Made by a program: the position numbers and the translations under genes | Part shown: positions 17,629-25,726 of the stretch, piece by piece | Numbering within the stretch: position 1 is the stretch's first letter | Layout: every line of letters starts with the position of its first letter | From: Algoriphagus ornithinivorans | Lineage (GTDB): Bacteria; Bacteroidota; Bacteroidia; Cytophagales; Cyclobacteriaceae | Reading direction: 5' to 3' | Assembly (NCBI RefSeq): GCF_900115305.1 | Contig: NZ_FOVW01000003.1 | Coordinates: forward strand, 124,001 to 188,000 | Length of the DNA: 64,000 nt | The notes under the pieces: generated by a model | Seen by the model: only the letters and a program-made list of their open reading frames with translations | The model's database searches: none | Told to the model about the DNA's origin: nothing

Positions 17629-17663
17629 ACAAAAAAAATCCCGAAGCGTATTTCTTCGGGATT
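17629..17663 (-). terminator. Rho-independent terminator of murA
   Basis: A 10-bp perfect stem (AATCCCGAAG at 17637-17646, CTTCGGGATT at 17654-17663) with a 7-base loop. On the minus strand it is followed by eight T residues, so it ends the murA transcript and separates it from the dehydratase operon. Confidence 0.88.
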
Positions 17664-17688
17664 AAGATTTTGAGGAAAAGCTGAAAGA

Positions 17689-18993
17689 CTATAATCTTTC
17701 AATATCTGCTCCTAAAGCATTTAAGCGTTTGTCGATATACTGATATCCTCTATCGATCTGCTCAATATTATCGATCACAGAAGTACCATTTGCCGACATG
17801 GCTGCAATCAACAAGGCAACCCCTGCACGAATATCAGGAGAAGTCATTCTGATTCCTTTTAATGGATATTTTCTATCCAAACCAATCACGGTGGCTCTAT
17901 GTGGATCACAAAGAATAATTTGTGCACCCATATCTATCAGTTTATCCACAAAGAACAATCTGGATTCAAACATCTTTTGATGAACCAAAACTGTTCCTTT
18001 GGCTTGGGTAGCAGTTACCAAAACAATAGAAAGCAAATCCGGGGTAAAACCTGGCCAAATTTGATCTGCCACGGTTAAAATAGAGCCGTCTATGAATGTC
18101 TCTATTTCGTAGTGTTTTTGCTCAGGAATAAAGATATCATCCCCTCTGAATTCCATCTGAATTCCCATTCTTTTGAACGTATCCGGAATGATTCCCAATC
18201 TGTGAATCTGGCAATCTTTGATGGTGATTTCAGATTGAGTCATTGCTGCCATCCCTATGAATGAGCCAATTTCAATCATGTCAGGCAGCATAGTATGCTC
18301 TGTTCCACCCAGCTTTTCTACTCCTTCAATATGCAAAAGATTGGAGCCAACACCGGTGATTTTAGCACCCATTCGGTTGAGCATTTCGCACAATTGCTGT
18401 AGATATGGCTCACAGGCAGCATTGTAAATCGTGGTTTTTCCTTCGGCCATCACCGCAGCCATTACTATATTGGCTGTACCTGTTACAGATGCTTCATCCA
18501 GCAGCATGTAGGTACCTTTAAGATTTTTTCCATCAATATGGAAAATCTCATTTTGGGCATCGTAATGGAATTTGGCCCCCAATTTTTGGAAACCATAAAA
18601 GTGAGTATCCATTCTTCTACGCCCAATTTTATCACCTCCTGGCTTGGATAATTTTCCCGTTCCAAACCGAGCCAAAAGTGGACCCAAAATCATGACAGAG
18701 CCTCTCAACGCTGAAGCTTTAGCTAAAAAATCTTCTGTCTCCAAGTAATCCAAGTTGACATCATCTGCCTTGAAAGAATAGGATTCAGGTCCCAATTTGG
18801 TGACCTTCACTCCCATATCTCCCAACAACTCTATCAGCTTGTTGACATCGCGAATAGCGGGGATTTTGTGGATAGTAACTTTCTCAGAGGTGAGCAATAC
18901 AGCACAAAGTATCTGCAAAGCTTCATTTTTTGCTCCTTGGGGGATGATTTCCCCTTTCAATTGATTTCCTCCTCTTACTCGAAAAGATGCCAT
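17689..18993 (-). CDS. murA: UDP-N-acetylglucosamine 1-carboxyvinyltransferase
   Basis: A 434-residue enzyme of the first committed step of peptidoglycan synthesis, in the cytoplasm. It aligns along its length with MurA: GAKNEALQILCAVLLT near residue 20 (with the catalytic-site Lys22-Asn23), the mobile loop SKPGGDKIGRRRMD, and GGDDIF/GFTPDLLS-type segments further on. The loop residue normally Cys (position 115 in E. coli) is Asp121 here, a change known to give fosfomycin-insensitive MurA in other bacteria. The ATG follows the DUF4290 stop with no gap, and a terminator follows the gene. Confidence 0.95.
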   Translation of the reverse strand: MASFRVRGGNQLKGEIIPQGAKNEALQILCAVLLTSEKVTIHKIPAIRDVNKLIELLGDMGVKVTKLGPESYSFKADDVNLDYLETEDFLAKASALRGSVMILGPLLARFGTGKLSKPGGDKIGRRRMDTHFYGFQKLGAKFHYDAQNEIFHIDGKNLKGTYMLLDEASVTGTANIVMAAVMAEGKTTIYNAACEPYLQQLCEMLNRMGAKITGVGSNLLHIEGVEKLGGTEHTMLPDMIEIGSFIGMAAMTQSEITIKDCQIHRLGIIPDTFKRMGIQMEFRGDDIFIPEQKHYEIETFIDGSILTVADQIWPGFTPDLLSIVLVTATQAKGTVLVHQKMFESRLFFVDKLIDMGAQIILCDPHRATVIGLDRKYPLKGIRMTSPDIRAGVALLIAAMSANGTSVIDNIEQIDRGYQYIDKRLNALGADIERL

Positions 18994-19623
18994 TTAGTTT
19001 CTGCGTTTTTTATGTCCTCCGTTATTTCTTCTACGGTTATTATTCCCGCGTTTATTTTTCCCGTTAGAAGTGGATTGCTCATGTGTAGGCACTTTGAAAT
19101 CTCTTCTGGTATTGGATTCAAAAAGTCCGTTTTCTTTTACTTTATCCAGGTCGATATGAAGTTTTCCTTTGGAAAGTGTCTTGATATCATCCAAAATAAT
19201 TCCATCGTCGAAATTATCTCTGTTCCAGGTTGAATGAAAACTTCTCATTAACTGGCCGATATAGATAATGGCTGTTTCCTGCTCCTCATCATCCTCAATC
19301 TCGATGGCCTTTTCAATCAGCTTTTCAATATTTCGGCCATAATGCTTGAATCTCACTTCTCCTCTTGGATATCCTACCGGTAAAGGTTTTTTGCCCAAGA
19401 GCTCCTTTTCAGGCATAGGGAAAGGTCCATCTACATCCAATCTAAAATCTGACATGATGTATAAATCATCCCAAAGCTTCTGGTCATTTTCCTGCTTCAA
19501 TGAGGGATTCAACTGCTTGATGATTTCCACAATTGTGTAGGCACTTGCCGTACGCTTTTCCCTGTCTTCAATGCCGCAGACATGGTCTACCAAGCCTTGA
19601 ATGTTCTTTCCGTATTCTTTCAT
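18994..19623 (-). CDS. DUF4290 protein
   Basis: This 209-residue cytoplasmic protein is conserved in Bacteroidota and typically lies directly before murA, as here. It has an N-terminal YGKNIQGLVDHVCGIEDREKR segment, a central FKHYGRNIEKLIEKAIEIEDDEE repeat of the same pattern, and a strongly basic, low-complexity tail (KNKRGNNNRRRNNGGHKKRRN). The tail could bind nucleic acid or anionic polymers. Its stop codon is followed immediately by the murA ATG. The molecular function is not known. Confidence 0.85.
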   Translation of the reverse strand: MKEYGKNIQGLVDHVCGIEDREKRTASAYTIVEIIKQLNPSLKQENDQKLWDDLYIMSDFRLDVDGPFPMPEKELLGKKPLPVGYPRGEVRFKHYGRNIEKLIEKAIEIEDDEEQETAIIYIGQLMRSFHSTWNRDNFDDGIILDDIKTLSKGKLHIDLDKVKENGLFESNTRRDFKVPTHEQSTSNGKNKRGNNNRRRNNGGHKKRRN

Positions 19624-19868
19624 TTGTATTTATTTGTCTTTTTGAGGCTCATGAATCCGTCTTGTAGGACTCAGGCCAATCCCCAAATGATCCGCTTCAA
19701 ATAGCGCATGTCTGGAGAGTCTTGCAATTTTAAAACCACTTCTATCCGTGGTTATTAAACTCTGCTTGATTTCAAAATCAGTAATTTCTTTTATTTCGCT
19801 CTTTTAGCTCTCTTTTTTATTCTCTTAAAAGGTAACAAAAAATCACCATTAGGCAGAGAGATAGGTAA
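19624..19868 (-). other. Intergenic region with a 57-codon open frame lacking ATG
   Basis: Between the helicase gene and DUF4290, the minus strand from about 19803 to the TAA at 19630-19632 is open for 57 codons with a protein-like composition (ITTDRSGFKIARLSRHALFE, then GIGLSPTRRI). It has no ATG, GTG or early TTG start, and an in-frame stop lies just upstream. It may be a gene remnant, a small gene with an unusual start, or chance. Confidence 0.3.
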
Positions 19869-22142
19869 TTAGTCAATAATTCTGAGCTTCGCAAAGCTAA
19901 GTAATAAAGTCTTCTCTCCAAAATGTTCAAATTGAATCGTAGCCTTTCTGTTAAGACCTTCAACTTCAATCTTTTGAACCTTTCCAAAACCAAACTTCGG
20001 ATGCTCTACCAGTTGTTCCGCCTGTAAATTATTGGTGTTACTTGGTTTGAAGTCAGGACTTGGCGTATGAATCTTCATTTGAGCAGGTACTCGGGACTCC
20101 GGCTTTTTCTTAATGCCTACGAAACCCGGCCTTTCTGCACTGCTTCCCGGTAAACCCTCCCGTCTAAATGCTCCCGGCATCTCTCTGGTCGCGGAAAGTT
20201 TTTTACTCACTTTGATACAGCTTGGATCAACCTCTTCCAGGAATCTACTAGGCTCACAATTCAGCAAACGCCCGAATCTATAACGGGTCAATGCATAGGT
20301 AAGATATAATTTTTCCATCGCACGGGTGGTCGCCACGTAGAAAAGTCTTCGTTCTTCTTCCAAGTCTTCCCTGCTTTGCATCATCATTTGGGAAGGAAAT
20401 AAATCCTCCTCCATCCCTACCACAAATACCTGCTTAAACTCCAGTCCTTTGGAGGAGTGTATAGTCATAAGGGTGATTGCGTCTGTGGTATCCTTGTCCC
20501 GGTCATTGTCTGTCAAGAGGGCAATTTCCTGTAAAAATGCTCCCAGACTTTTATCCTCATTTTCTTCATTGTCCACGTACTCTTTGATTGCATTGAGCAA
20601 TTCCTGGACGTTTTCATATCTGTTGAGTCCTTCTATGGTTTTATCCTCATACAATTCTCTCAATAGACCGCTTTGCTTCGCAATGGAATTGGCTGCTTCA
20701 TAGGCGTCTTTACGCTCCACTTCAATCTGAAAAGCTTTGATCATGGTAGCAAAATCATCCACCGAGCTTCCTGCTCGACCGGGTAAAAAATTTTGAGCAT
20801 TTTGAACCACATCCCACAAAGGCATATCATGATCGTAGGCAGCAACCAAAATTTTCTCCAGAGAGGTATCTCCAATTCCTCTTTTGGGGTAATTGATGAT
20901 GCGCTTAAAGGCCTCTTCGTCTACCGGATTAACGGTAAATCGCATATAAGCCATCAAGTCTTTGATTTCTTTACGCTGATAGAATGAAAGTCCTCCTACA
21001 ATCTTATAGGTCAGATTCATCTTTCTCAGGGCTTCTTCTATAGCTCTAGACTGAGAGTTAGTCCTGTAAAGAATGGCAAAGTCGCTGTTATTAAGCTTTT
21101 TATTGTTTTTTTCTTCGAAAATGGTGGTCGCAACTATTCGCCCTTCCTCATTATCTGAAGTTGCTTTGATCAGCTCGATCAGATCTCCGTCAGGATTGGA
21201 AGTCCAAACGGTCTTTTTCAGTTGTGCTTTATTTTTATCAATGATGGAGTTAGCCGCCTCCACGATAGTCTTGGTAGATCTATAATTCTGCTCCAATTTG
21301 ACCACCATCAGATCTGGATAGTCCTTTTCGAAATTGAGAATATTCTGGATATCCGCTCCGCGAAAAGCATAAATACTTTGGGCATCATCTCCTACCACAC
21401 AGATATTTTGATGAACTGCAGCCAACTTTTTTGTGATCAGGTATTGCGAAAGGTTGGTATCCTGAAACTCATCCACCATGACATATTTGAAGCGCTGCTG
21501 ATATTTGTTTAACACATCAATATGATCTCTGAAAAGCACATTGGTATTAAATAGTAAATCATCAAAATCCATGGCTCCCGCTTTAAAAAGTCGGTCTTGG
21601 TAGCGCTGATAAATATCTCCCATTTTGGGTTTCATGGCTGCCTCATCATCCGCTTTGACAAAAGGATCGGCTTGATAGGCCTGCCAGGAAATCAATCGGT
21701 TTTTAGCCCCGGAAATTCGGGAAAGTACCACTCCCGGTTTGTAGACTTTATCATCCAATCGCATTTCTTTGACGATGGTACGGATCAAAGACTTTGAATC
21801 ATCCGTGTCATAAATCGTGAAATTGGAAGGATAGCCTATTTTTTCGGATTCAACTCTCAAAATCTTAGCGAAAACAGAGTGAAAAGTTCCCATCCAGGTA
21901 TTGCGCGCATCCAGCCCTACCAAAGACTCAATCCTGTGCTTCATTTCTGCCGCTGCCTTATTGGTGAAGGTGAGCGATAAAATCTGAAAAGGATCTATAC
22001 CTCTTGCATAAATGAGGTGAGCGATTCGATAGGTCAAAACCCGGGTCTTTCCAGATCCTGCGCCCGCAATAATCATCACCGGCCCTTCTGTATGTTCTAC
22101 TGCTTCCCGCTGCGGGGGGTTAAGTTCTTTGAGATAATCCAT
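19869..22142 (-). CDS. UvrD/PcrA-type ATP-dependent 3'-5' DNA helicase
   Basis: This 757-residue superfamily 1A helicase has Walker A GAGSGKT at residues 27-33, SLTFTNKAAAEMKHR (motif Ia), a DEFQDTN Walker B near 225, QSIYAFRGA (motif III), LEQNYRS (motif IV), TIHSSKGLEF (motif V) and VATTRA (motif VI). The C-terminal extension ends with a PcrA-type Tudor-like segment (VEHPKFGFGKVQKIE). The role is DNA repair and removal of bound proteins. It is a single gene with its own start region, shared with nothing obvious upstream. Confidence 0.95.
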   Translation of the reverse strand: MDYLKELNPPQREAVEHTEGPVMIIAGAGSGKTRVLTYRIAHLIYARGIDPFQILSLTFTNKAAAEMKHRIESLVGLDARNTWMGTFHSVFAKILRVESEKIGYPSNFTIYDTDDSKSLIRTIVKEMRLDDKVYKPGVVLSRISGAKNRLISWQAYQADPFVKADDEAAMKPKMGDIYQRYQDRLFKAGAMDFDDLLFNTNVLFRDHIDVLNKYQQRFKYVMVDEFQDTNLSQYLITKKLAAVHQNICVVGDDAQSIYAFRGADIQNILNFEKDYPDLMVVKLEQNYRSTKTIVEAANSIIDKNKAQLKKTVWTSNPDGDLIELIKATSDNEEGRIVATTIFEEKNNKKLNNSDFAILYRTNSQSRAIEEALRKMNLTYKIVGGLSFYQRKEIKDLMAYMRFTVNPVDEEAFKRIINYPKRGIGDTSLEKILVAAYDHDMPLWDVVQNAQNFLPGRAGSSVDDFATMIKAFQIEVERKDAYEAANSIAKQSGLLRELYEDKTIEGLNRYENVQELLNAIKEYVDNEENEDKSLGAFLQEIALLTDNDRDKDTTDAITLMTIHSSKGLEFKQVFVVGMEEDLFPSQMMMQSREDLEEERRLFYVATTRAMEKLYLTYALTRYRFGRLLNCEPSRFLEEVDPSCIKVSKKLSATREMPGAFRREGLPGSSAERPGFVGIKKKPESRVPAQMKIHTPSPDFKPSNTNNLQAEQLVEHPKFGFGKVQKIEVEGLNRKATIQFEHFGEKTLLLSFAKLRIID

Positions 22143-22251
22143 TTTTGAAATACGAAATACGATTTACGATTGACGCGGGCAATTAAAAACCTAAGGCCAA
22201 ACTCTCATCTCAGCCTTATTTTCAAATCTTACACCCTTTCCAACGATTAAC

Positions 22252-23112
22252 TTATATCTTCCAGCGCTTATGGCTCCAAAGATACATGTCCGGCTGCTCC
22301 CGGATATTTTGCTCCAGCATTTCACAAAACATATCCGTGATGGAGTGCGGAGCATGGCCCTCAAAAGGAGGTTGCGCTAGAGGTATATATTCATAGCGAT
22401 AATGCCCTCTTTTGACCTTGGTCATTTTACCGTAGTGAACATGTAAGTTCATTTTTTTGGAGAGAAACTCTGCTCCTTCAAAAAACACTGCCGGCCTGTT
22501 CATGAACTCCCGCTGATAGCGATTTTCTGATGAGGGAGGACGCTGATCAGAGCCTAAGAGCACAATCCTTGGATCTTTTCCCAAGGTAAGCATCCCTCTT
22601 CTAAACTCCTTTTTTTCGGTCACATATCCGCCAAATCTTGTCCGGATTTTTTTCATCAGTTCGTTGAAAAAGGGATTGTTGACCTTGAGATAAACTGTCT
22701 CAACCGGTACTTGGGAATACAAATTTGTACCTACTACCCCCATTTCCCAATTGAAGATGTGGCCTGCCATCATTAGTGAACTCACCTCATTTTGAACAGG
22801 TTTGTCCAGATCAGGTTGATTGACTATTGCGAATCTTTGTCTGAATTCTGCCTCCGATATTGTCAGTATTTTGATCGTTTCGGCAAATGTGTCAGTAAAA
22901 TTCCTGTAAAATCGGTTTCGGACCTTTTTTCGCTCCCTATCTGATAGCTCGGGAAAAGCATGCATTAGATTCTCATCTATGACCTTCTTTCTATACCGAA
23001 TTACAAACCTGGCAATCAGGTAAAGAAAATCCGTGAGCAGATAAAGTATGGGCAGCGGAAGTCGGGACAGCAACCGAAAGAAAAACATAGTAAATCGGAG
23101 GATTAGAGGCAA
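22252..23112 (-). CDS. Lipid A biosynthesis-type acyltransferase (LpxL/HtrB family)
   Basis: A 286-residue inner-membrane acyltransferase. A hydrophobic N-terminal anchor (LPLPILYLLTDFLYLIARFVI) is followed by NLMHAFPELSDRERKKV, the HX4E active-site motif AGHIFNWE (His118, Glu123), the GSDQRP-type segment and NRPAVFFEGAEFLSK. The family adds secondary acyl chains to lipid A or related lipids at the cytoplasmic face. It is transcribed away from the sigma factor gene, with a spacer of about 90 bases holding both promoters. Confidence 0.88.
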   Translation of the reverse strand: MPLILRFTMFFFRLLSRLPLPILYLLTDFLYLIARFVIRYRKKVIDENLMHAFPELSDRERKKVRNRFYRNFTDTFAETIKILTISEAEFRQRFAIVNQPDLDKPVQNEVSSLMMAGHIFNWEMGVVGTNLYSQVPVETVYLKVNNPFFNELMKKIRTRFGGYVTEKKEFRRGMLTLGKDPRIVLLGSDQRPPSSENRYQREFMNRPAVFFEGAEFLSKKMNLHVHYGKMTKVKRGHYRYEYIPLAQPPFEGHAPHSITDMFCEMLEQNIREQPDMYLWSHKRWKI

Positions 23113-23205
23113 TAAGGCCTTTTCGAAGCAACAAAATAAAGGAAAAGCGGGGAAAACTTCCCGATTCCTAGTTATAATTTAACCAGATCATTACTTTTGA
23201 ATCTT

Positions 23206-23799
23206 ATGTCGGAAGTACAGCGCAGAAAATATTCTCAGGAAGAGAAAAATTCCATCTTTGATGGGGAGTTTATGCCTCACATAGACTCTATGTACAACTT
23301 TGCCTACCGACTCACCTTTGATGAGGATGATGCCAAAGACTTGGTGCAAGACACCTATCTGAAGGCCTATCGTTTTATCAATTCGTTTGAGCAGGGAACC
23401 AATGCCAAAGCATGGCTGTTTCGCATCCTGAAAAACAGTTTCATCAACGAGTACCGTAAGAAGAGTAAGCAACCTGCTAAAGTAGATTATCAGGAAGTTG
23501 AAACTTATTACAACTCAGATGATGTTGACTTTCAGGGAACCACTGATCTCCGCGCAGAATCTGTCAAAGACATGCTGGGAGATGAGATTTCCAATGCTTT
23601 AAACAGTTTGGCGGTAGATTTCAGAACGGTCATCATCTTGTGTGACCTAGAAGGATTTACTTACGAAGAAATGGCCAAGATCTTGGATATTCCAATCGGA
23701 ACAGTCCGATCAAGGCTCCACAGAGCCAGAAATTTGCTGAAAGAAAAATTAAAAGGGTATGCCCAGCATATGGGATACAATACGGACGAGGAGGAATAA
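23206..23799 (+). CDS. RpoE-type ECF RNA polymerase sigma factor
   Basis: A 197-residue sigma-70 family factor. I start it at ATG 23206, since the only upstream in-frame start is a TTG. Region 2 is SMYNFAYRLTFDEDDAKDLVQDTYLKAYRFI with AKAWLFRILKNSFINEYRK; region 4 is FRTVIILCDLEGFTYEEMAKILDIPIGTVRSRLHRAR. An acidic insert (YYNSDDVDF) links the two. It is followed by a small zinc-type anti-sigma gene, gmk and nadD, the arrangement common in this phylum. Envelope or oxidative stress is the usual signal for such pairs. Confidence 0.93.
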   Translation: MSEVQRRKYSQEEKNSIFDGEFMPHIDSMYNFAYRLTFDEDDAKDLVQDTYLKAYRFINSFEQGTNAKAWLFRILKNSFINEYRKKSKQPAKVDYQEVETYYNSDDVDFQGTTDLRAESVKDMLGDEISNALNSLAVDFRTVIILCDLEGFTYEEMAKILDIPIGTVRSRLHRARNLLKEKLKGYAQHMGYNTDEEE

Positions 23800-23812
23800 T
23801 TATCGAATACGC

Positions 23813-24085
23813 ATGGAAATGAATCAAGAATCATCCGGGCAGCGGAAAATGGAATGCAGCGATGTAAACAAGTGCTTTGAGCTGCTGGAAAGTATTTTAG
23901 ACGGAGAAATGGGCGATCCGGGCAAGGAAGTGCTCAAGGAAAAATTGGCAAAGTGCCAACCTTGTTTTGAGCATTTTCATCTGGAGCAAGCCATCAGAGA
24001 AGTGCTAAAAAACAAGTGCACCAAACAGGCTGTCCCCAATGAATTGGCTAAAAGCATCCGTGAAAAAATTCAGGAAGTGAAATAA
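23813..24085 (+). CDS. Anti-sigma factor, small zinc-type
   Basis: A 90-residue soluble protein starting at ATG 23813 (or ATG 23819), 14 bases after the sigma factor stop. The segment KCFELLESILDGEM at the start and CQPCFEHFHLEQAIREVLKNKC in the middle match the zinc-binding anti-sigma (ZAS-like) pattern of His and Cys residues. No membrane segment is present, so it likely holds the sigma factor in the cytoplasm and senses redox or zinc directly. Confidence 0.8.
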   Translation: MEMNQESSGQRKMECSDVNKCFELLESILDGEMGDPGKEVLKEKLAKCQPCFEHFHLEQAIREVLKNKCTKQAVPNELAKSIREKIQEVK

Positions 24086-24091
24086 ATCCGG

Positions 24092-24664
24092 ATGACTCAA
24101 GGTAAAGCAATTATTTTTTCGGCACCCTCAGGATCCGGTAAAACCTCGCTCGTCAAGCACCTGATCCAGCATGTGCCCAATCTGGGATTTTCGATTTCTG
24201 CCTGCACAAGAGACAGAAGAGGCAGACATGAAGTTCATGGGAAAGATTACTATTTTTTAACCCAAGAAGAATTCATCAAAAAAATAGATGAAGGAGCCTT
24301 CATCGAATGGGAGGAAGTCTATGCCGGAAACTTTTATGGCACGCTCAAAGAAGAAATTCAGCGCATCTGGGATTCCGGCAAGGCGGTGATTTTTGACGTG
24401 GATGTCAAAGGAGGATTGGCATTGAAAAAATACTTCGGCGATCAGGCATTGGCTATTTTTGTCAAAGTCCCTTCCATTGAAGTGTTGAAGTCAAGGCTGA
24501 ATGAGAGAGGCACGGAAACTGAAGAATCTCTTTCCCGCAGAGTTTTCAAAGCAGAATTTGAAATGAAATTTGAGCCACAGTTTGACGTCAGTATCCTCAA
24601 TGATGATTTTGAGAGATCCTCTCAGGAAGCAGAGCAATTGGTCAGGGAATTTATAGCCTCTTAA
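24092..24664 (+). CDS. gmk: Guanylate kinase
   Basis: This 190-residue cytoplasmic enzyme converts GMP to GDP with ATP. The P-loop SAPSGSGKTSLVKHL is at residues about 9-23, followed by the GMP-binding STRDRR-like segment (SACTRDRRGRHEVHGKDYYF), VIFDVDVKGG and the lid RGTETEESLSRR. The ATG lies 6 bases after the anti-sigma gene, placing it in the sigma operon. Length matches the family (about 190-205). Confidence 0.95.
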   Translation: MTQGKAIIFSAPSGSGKTSLVKHLIQHVPNLGFSISACTRDRRGRHEVHGKDYYFLTQEEFIKKIDEGAFIEWEEVYAGNFYGTLKEEIQRIWDSGKAVIFDVDVKGGLALKKYFGDQALAIFVKVPSIEVLKSRLNERGTETEESLSRRVFKAEFEMKFEPQFDVSILNDDFERSSQEAEQLVREFIAS

Positions 24665-24667
24665 GCC

Positions 24668-25234
24668 GTGAATATCGGACTCTTCTTCGGTAGCTTCAAC
24701 CCCATTCACATCGGTCATCTCATCATTGCCAATACCATCTACGATCGTACCGACTTAGATGAAGTATGGTTTGTGGTCAGTCCCCAAAATCCCCTGAAAA
24801 AAAGAAAGTCACTCATCCATGAGTTTGATCGGCTTCGCATGGTTGAATTGGCAATCGAGGATAATTTTCATTTCAGGGCCAGTGATGTGGAATTTCACAT
24901 GCCGAGACCCAGCTATACAATAGATACCTTGACCTATCTCAGTGAGCAGTATCCACAGCATAATTTCAGTATTTTTTTAGGCTCAGATAATCTAAAACAG
25001 CTCCGCAAGTGGAAAAACTATGAACAGATTTTGGAGCATTATCAAGTCTATGTCTATCCCCGTCCAGGTGAAAAGACAGATTTCACCCATCCTTCTGTCC
25101 AAGAAGTAGATGCCCCATTACTAGACATCTCTGCTACTTTTATCAGAGATTCTATTCAGTCTGGACATTCCGTCAAATACCTCTTGCCCAGACAAGTGGA
25201 AGAGTATATTCAGGCTAAAAAACTATACTTTTAG
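24668..25234 (+). CDS. nadD: Nicotinate-nucleotide adenylyltransferase
   Basis: A 188-residue enzyme of NAD synthesis that joins nicotinate mononucleotide to AMP. The nucleotidyltransferase motif is FFGSFNPIHIGH at residues about 6-17; the C-terminal signature is ISATFIRDSIQSGHSVKYLLP. The start codon is GTG at 24668, 3 bases after the gmk stop, and no better ATG exists upstream. It closes the sigma/anti-sigma/gmk/nadD transcript. A run of 14 A follows at 25263-25276. Confidence 0.93.
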   Translation: MNIGLFFGSFNPIHIGHLIIANTIYDRTDLDEVWFVVSPQNPLKKRKSLIHEFDRLRMVELAIEDNFHFRASDVEFHMPRPSYTIDTLTYLSEQYPQHNFSIFLGSDNLKQLRKWKNYEQILEHYQVYVYPRPGEKTDFTHPSVQEVDAPLLDISATFIRDSIQSGHSVKYLLPRQVEEYIQAKKLYF

Positions 25235-25317
25235 CAAACCTTGGTCAATCAGGCTACCGATCAAAAAAAAAAAAAATGCCTTCTACGTAAATTTTAGATA
25301 TTTTTTAATTGCTTAGT

Positions 25318-25348
25318 TTTGAAAAATCCAACTAGTACAATAGATTAG
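25318..25348 (+). promoter_or_regulatory. Candidate Bacteroidota-type promoter
   Basis: TTTG at 25318-25321 and TAGATTAG at 25341-25348 are 19 bases apart. The pattern matches TTTG-N19-TAnnTTTG with one mismatch in the -7 box. It sits about 68 bases before the start of the small Cys-rich peptide gene. Confidence 0.5.
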
Positions 25349-25415
25349 TTACAGCTTCAGAGTTGAAGTCGTTTTTGGGCCAAAAACTTTTTAGTAATTC
25401 TAATTCTTTAACAAA

Positions 25416-25640
25416 ATGAAAAAAGTATTATTTGGAATAGCCTTTTTGGGGGCTATGGCATTTGCGGGTGTAAGTGTAAATGCACAGCAAGAAGAGCCTG
25501 ATCCTGGAATGGAGGGCGGAGGTGGTGGTTGTTATCAACGGATGGTAATTTGTAATGGTGGATATACCGTTTACCATTGCGATGGTAAATTTACAAGTTC
25601 TCGTTGTTCAGCCTATGAAATTGGGTGCCTTAATTGCTAA
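25416..25640 (+). CDS. Small secreted six-cysteine peptide
   Basis: A 74-residue precursor with a signal peptide (MKKVLFGIAFLGAMAFAG, cut near NAQQ). It resembles the short secreted-peptide class typified by NVEALA proteins in Bacteroidota, but I do not see the NVEALA motif itself. The mature part starts acidic (EEPDPGMEGGGGG) and holds six cysteines in CYQRMVIC, YHCDGKF, SRC and GCLNC, enough for three disulfides. It precedes a beta-propeller lipoprotein and a CPDC thioredoxin-like lipoprotein. An unrelated sequence with the same design lies at 53348-53572. The function is unknown; signalling peptide, toxin or surface ligand are possible. Confidence 0.7.
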   Translation: MKKVLFGIAFLGAMAFAGVSVNAQQEEPDPGMEGGGGGCYQRMVICNGGYTVYHCDGKFTSSRCSAYEIGCLNC

Positions 25641-25657
25641 ATAATTCTAAATTTAAT

Positions 25658-25709
25658 GCTGCCATTTTTCACTGTAATCCAATTACGATTACTAGGTTAA
25701 AATGGCAGC
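25658..25709 (+). promoter_or_regulatory. Long hairpin between peptide and propeller genes
   Basis: An 11-bp perfect stem (GCTGCCATTTT at 25658-25668, AAAATGGCAGC at 25699-25709) encloses a second 6-bp stem (GTAATC at 25674-25679, GATTAC at 25687-25692). No T run follows, so it looks more like an attenuator, an RNA-processing or a stabilising element than a full terminator. Confidence 0.55.
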
Positions 25710-25726
25710 CCATTTACATTTCTAAT

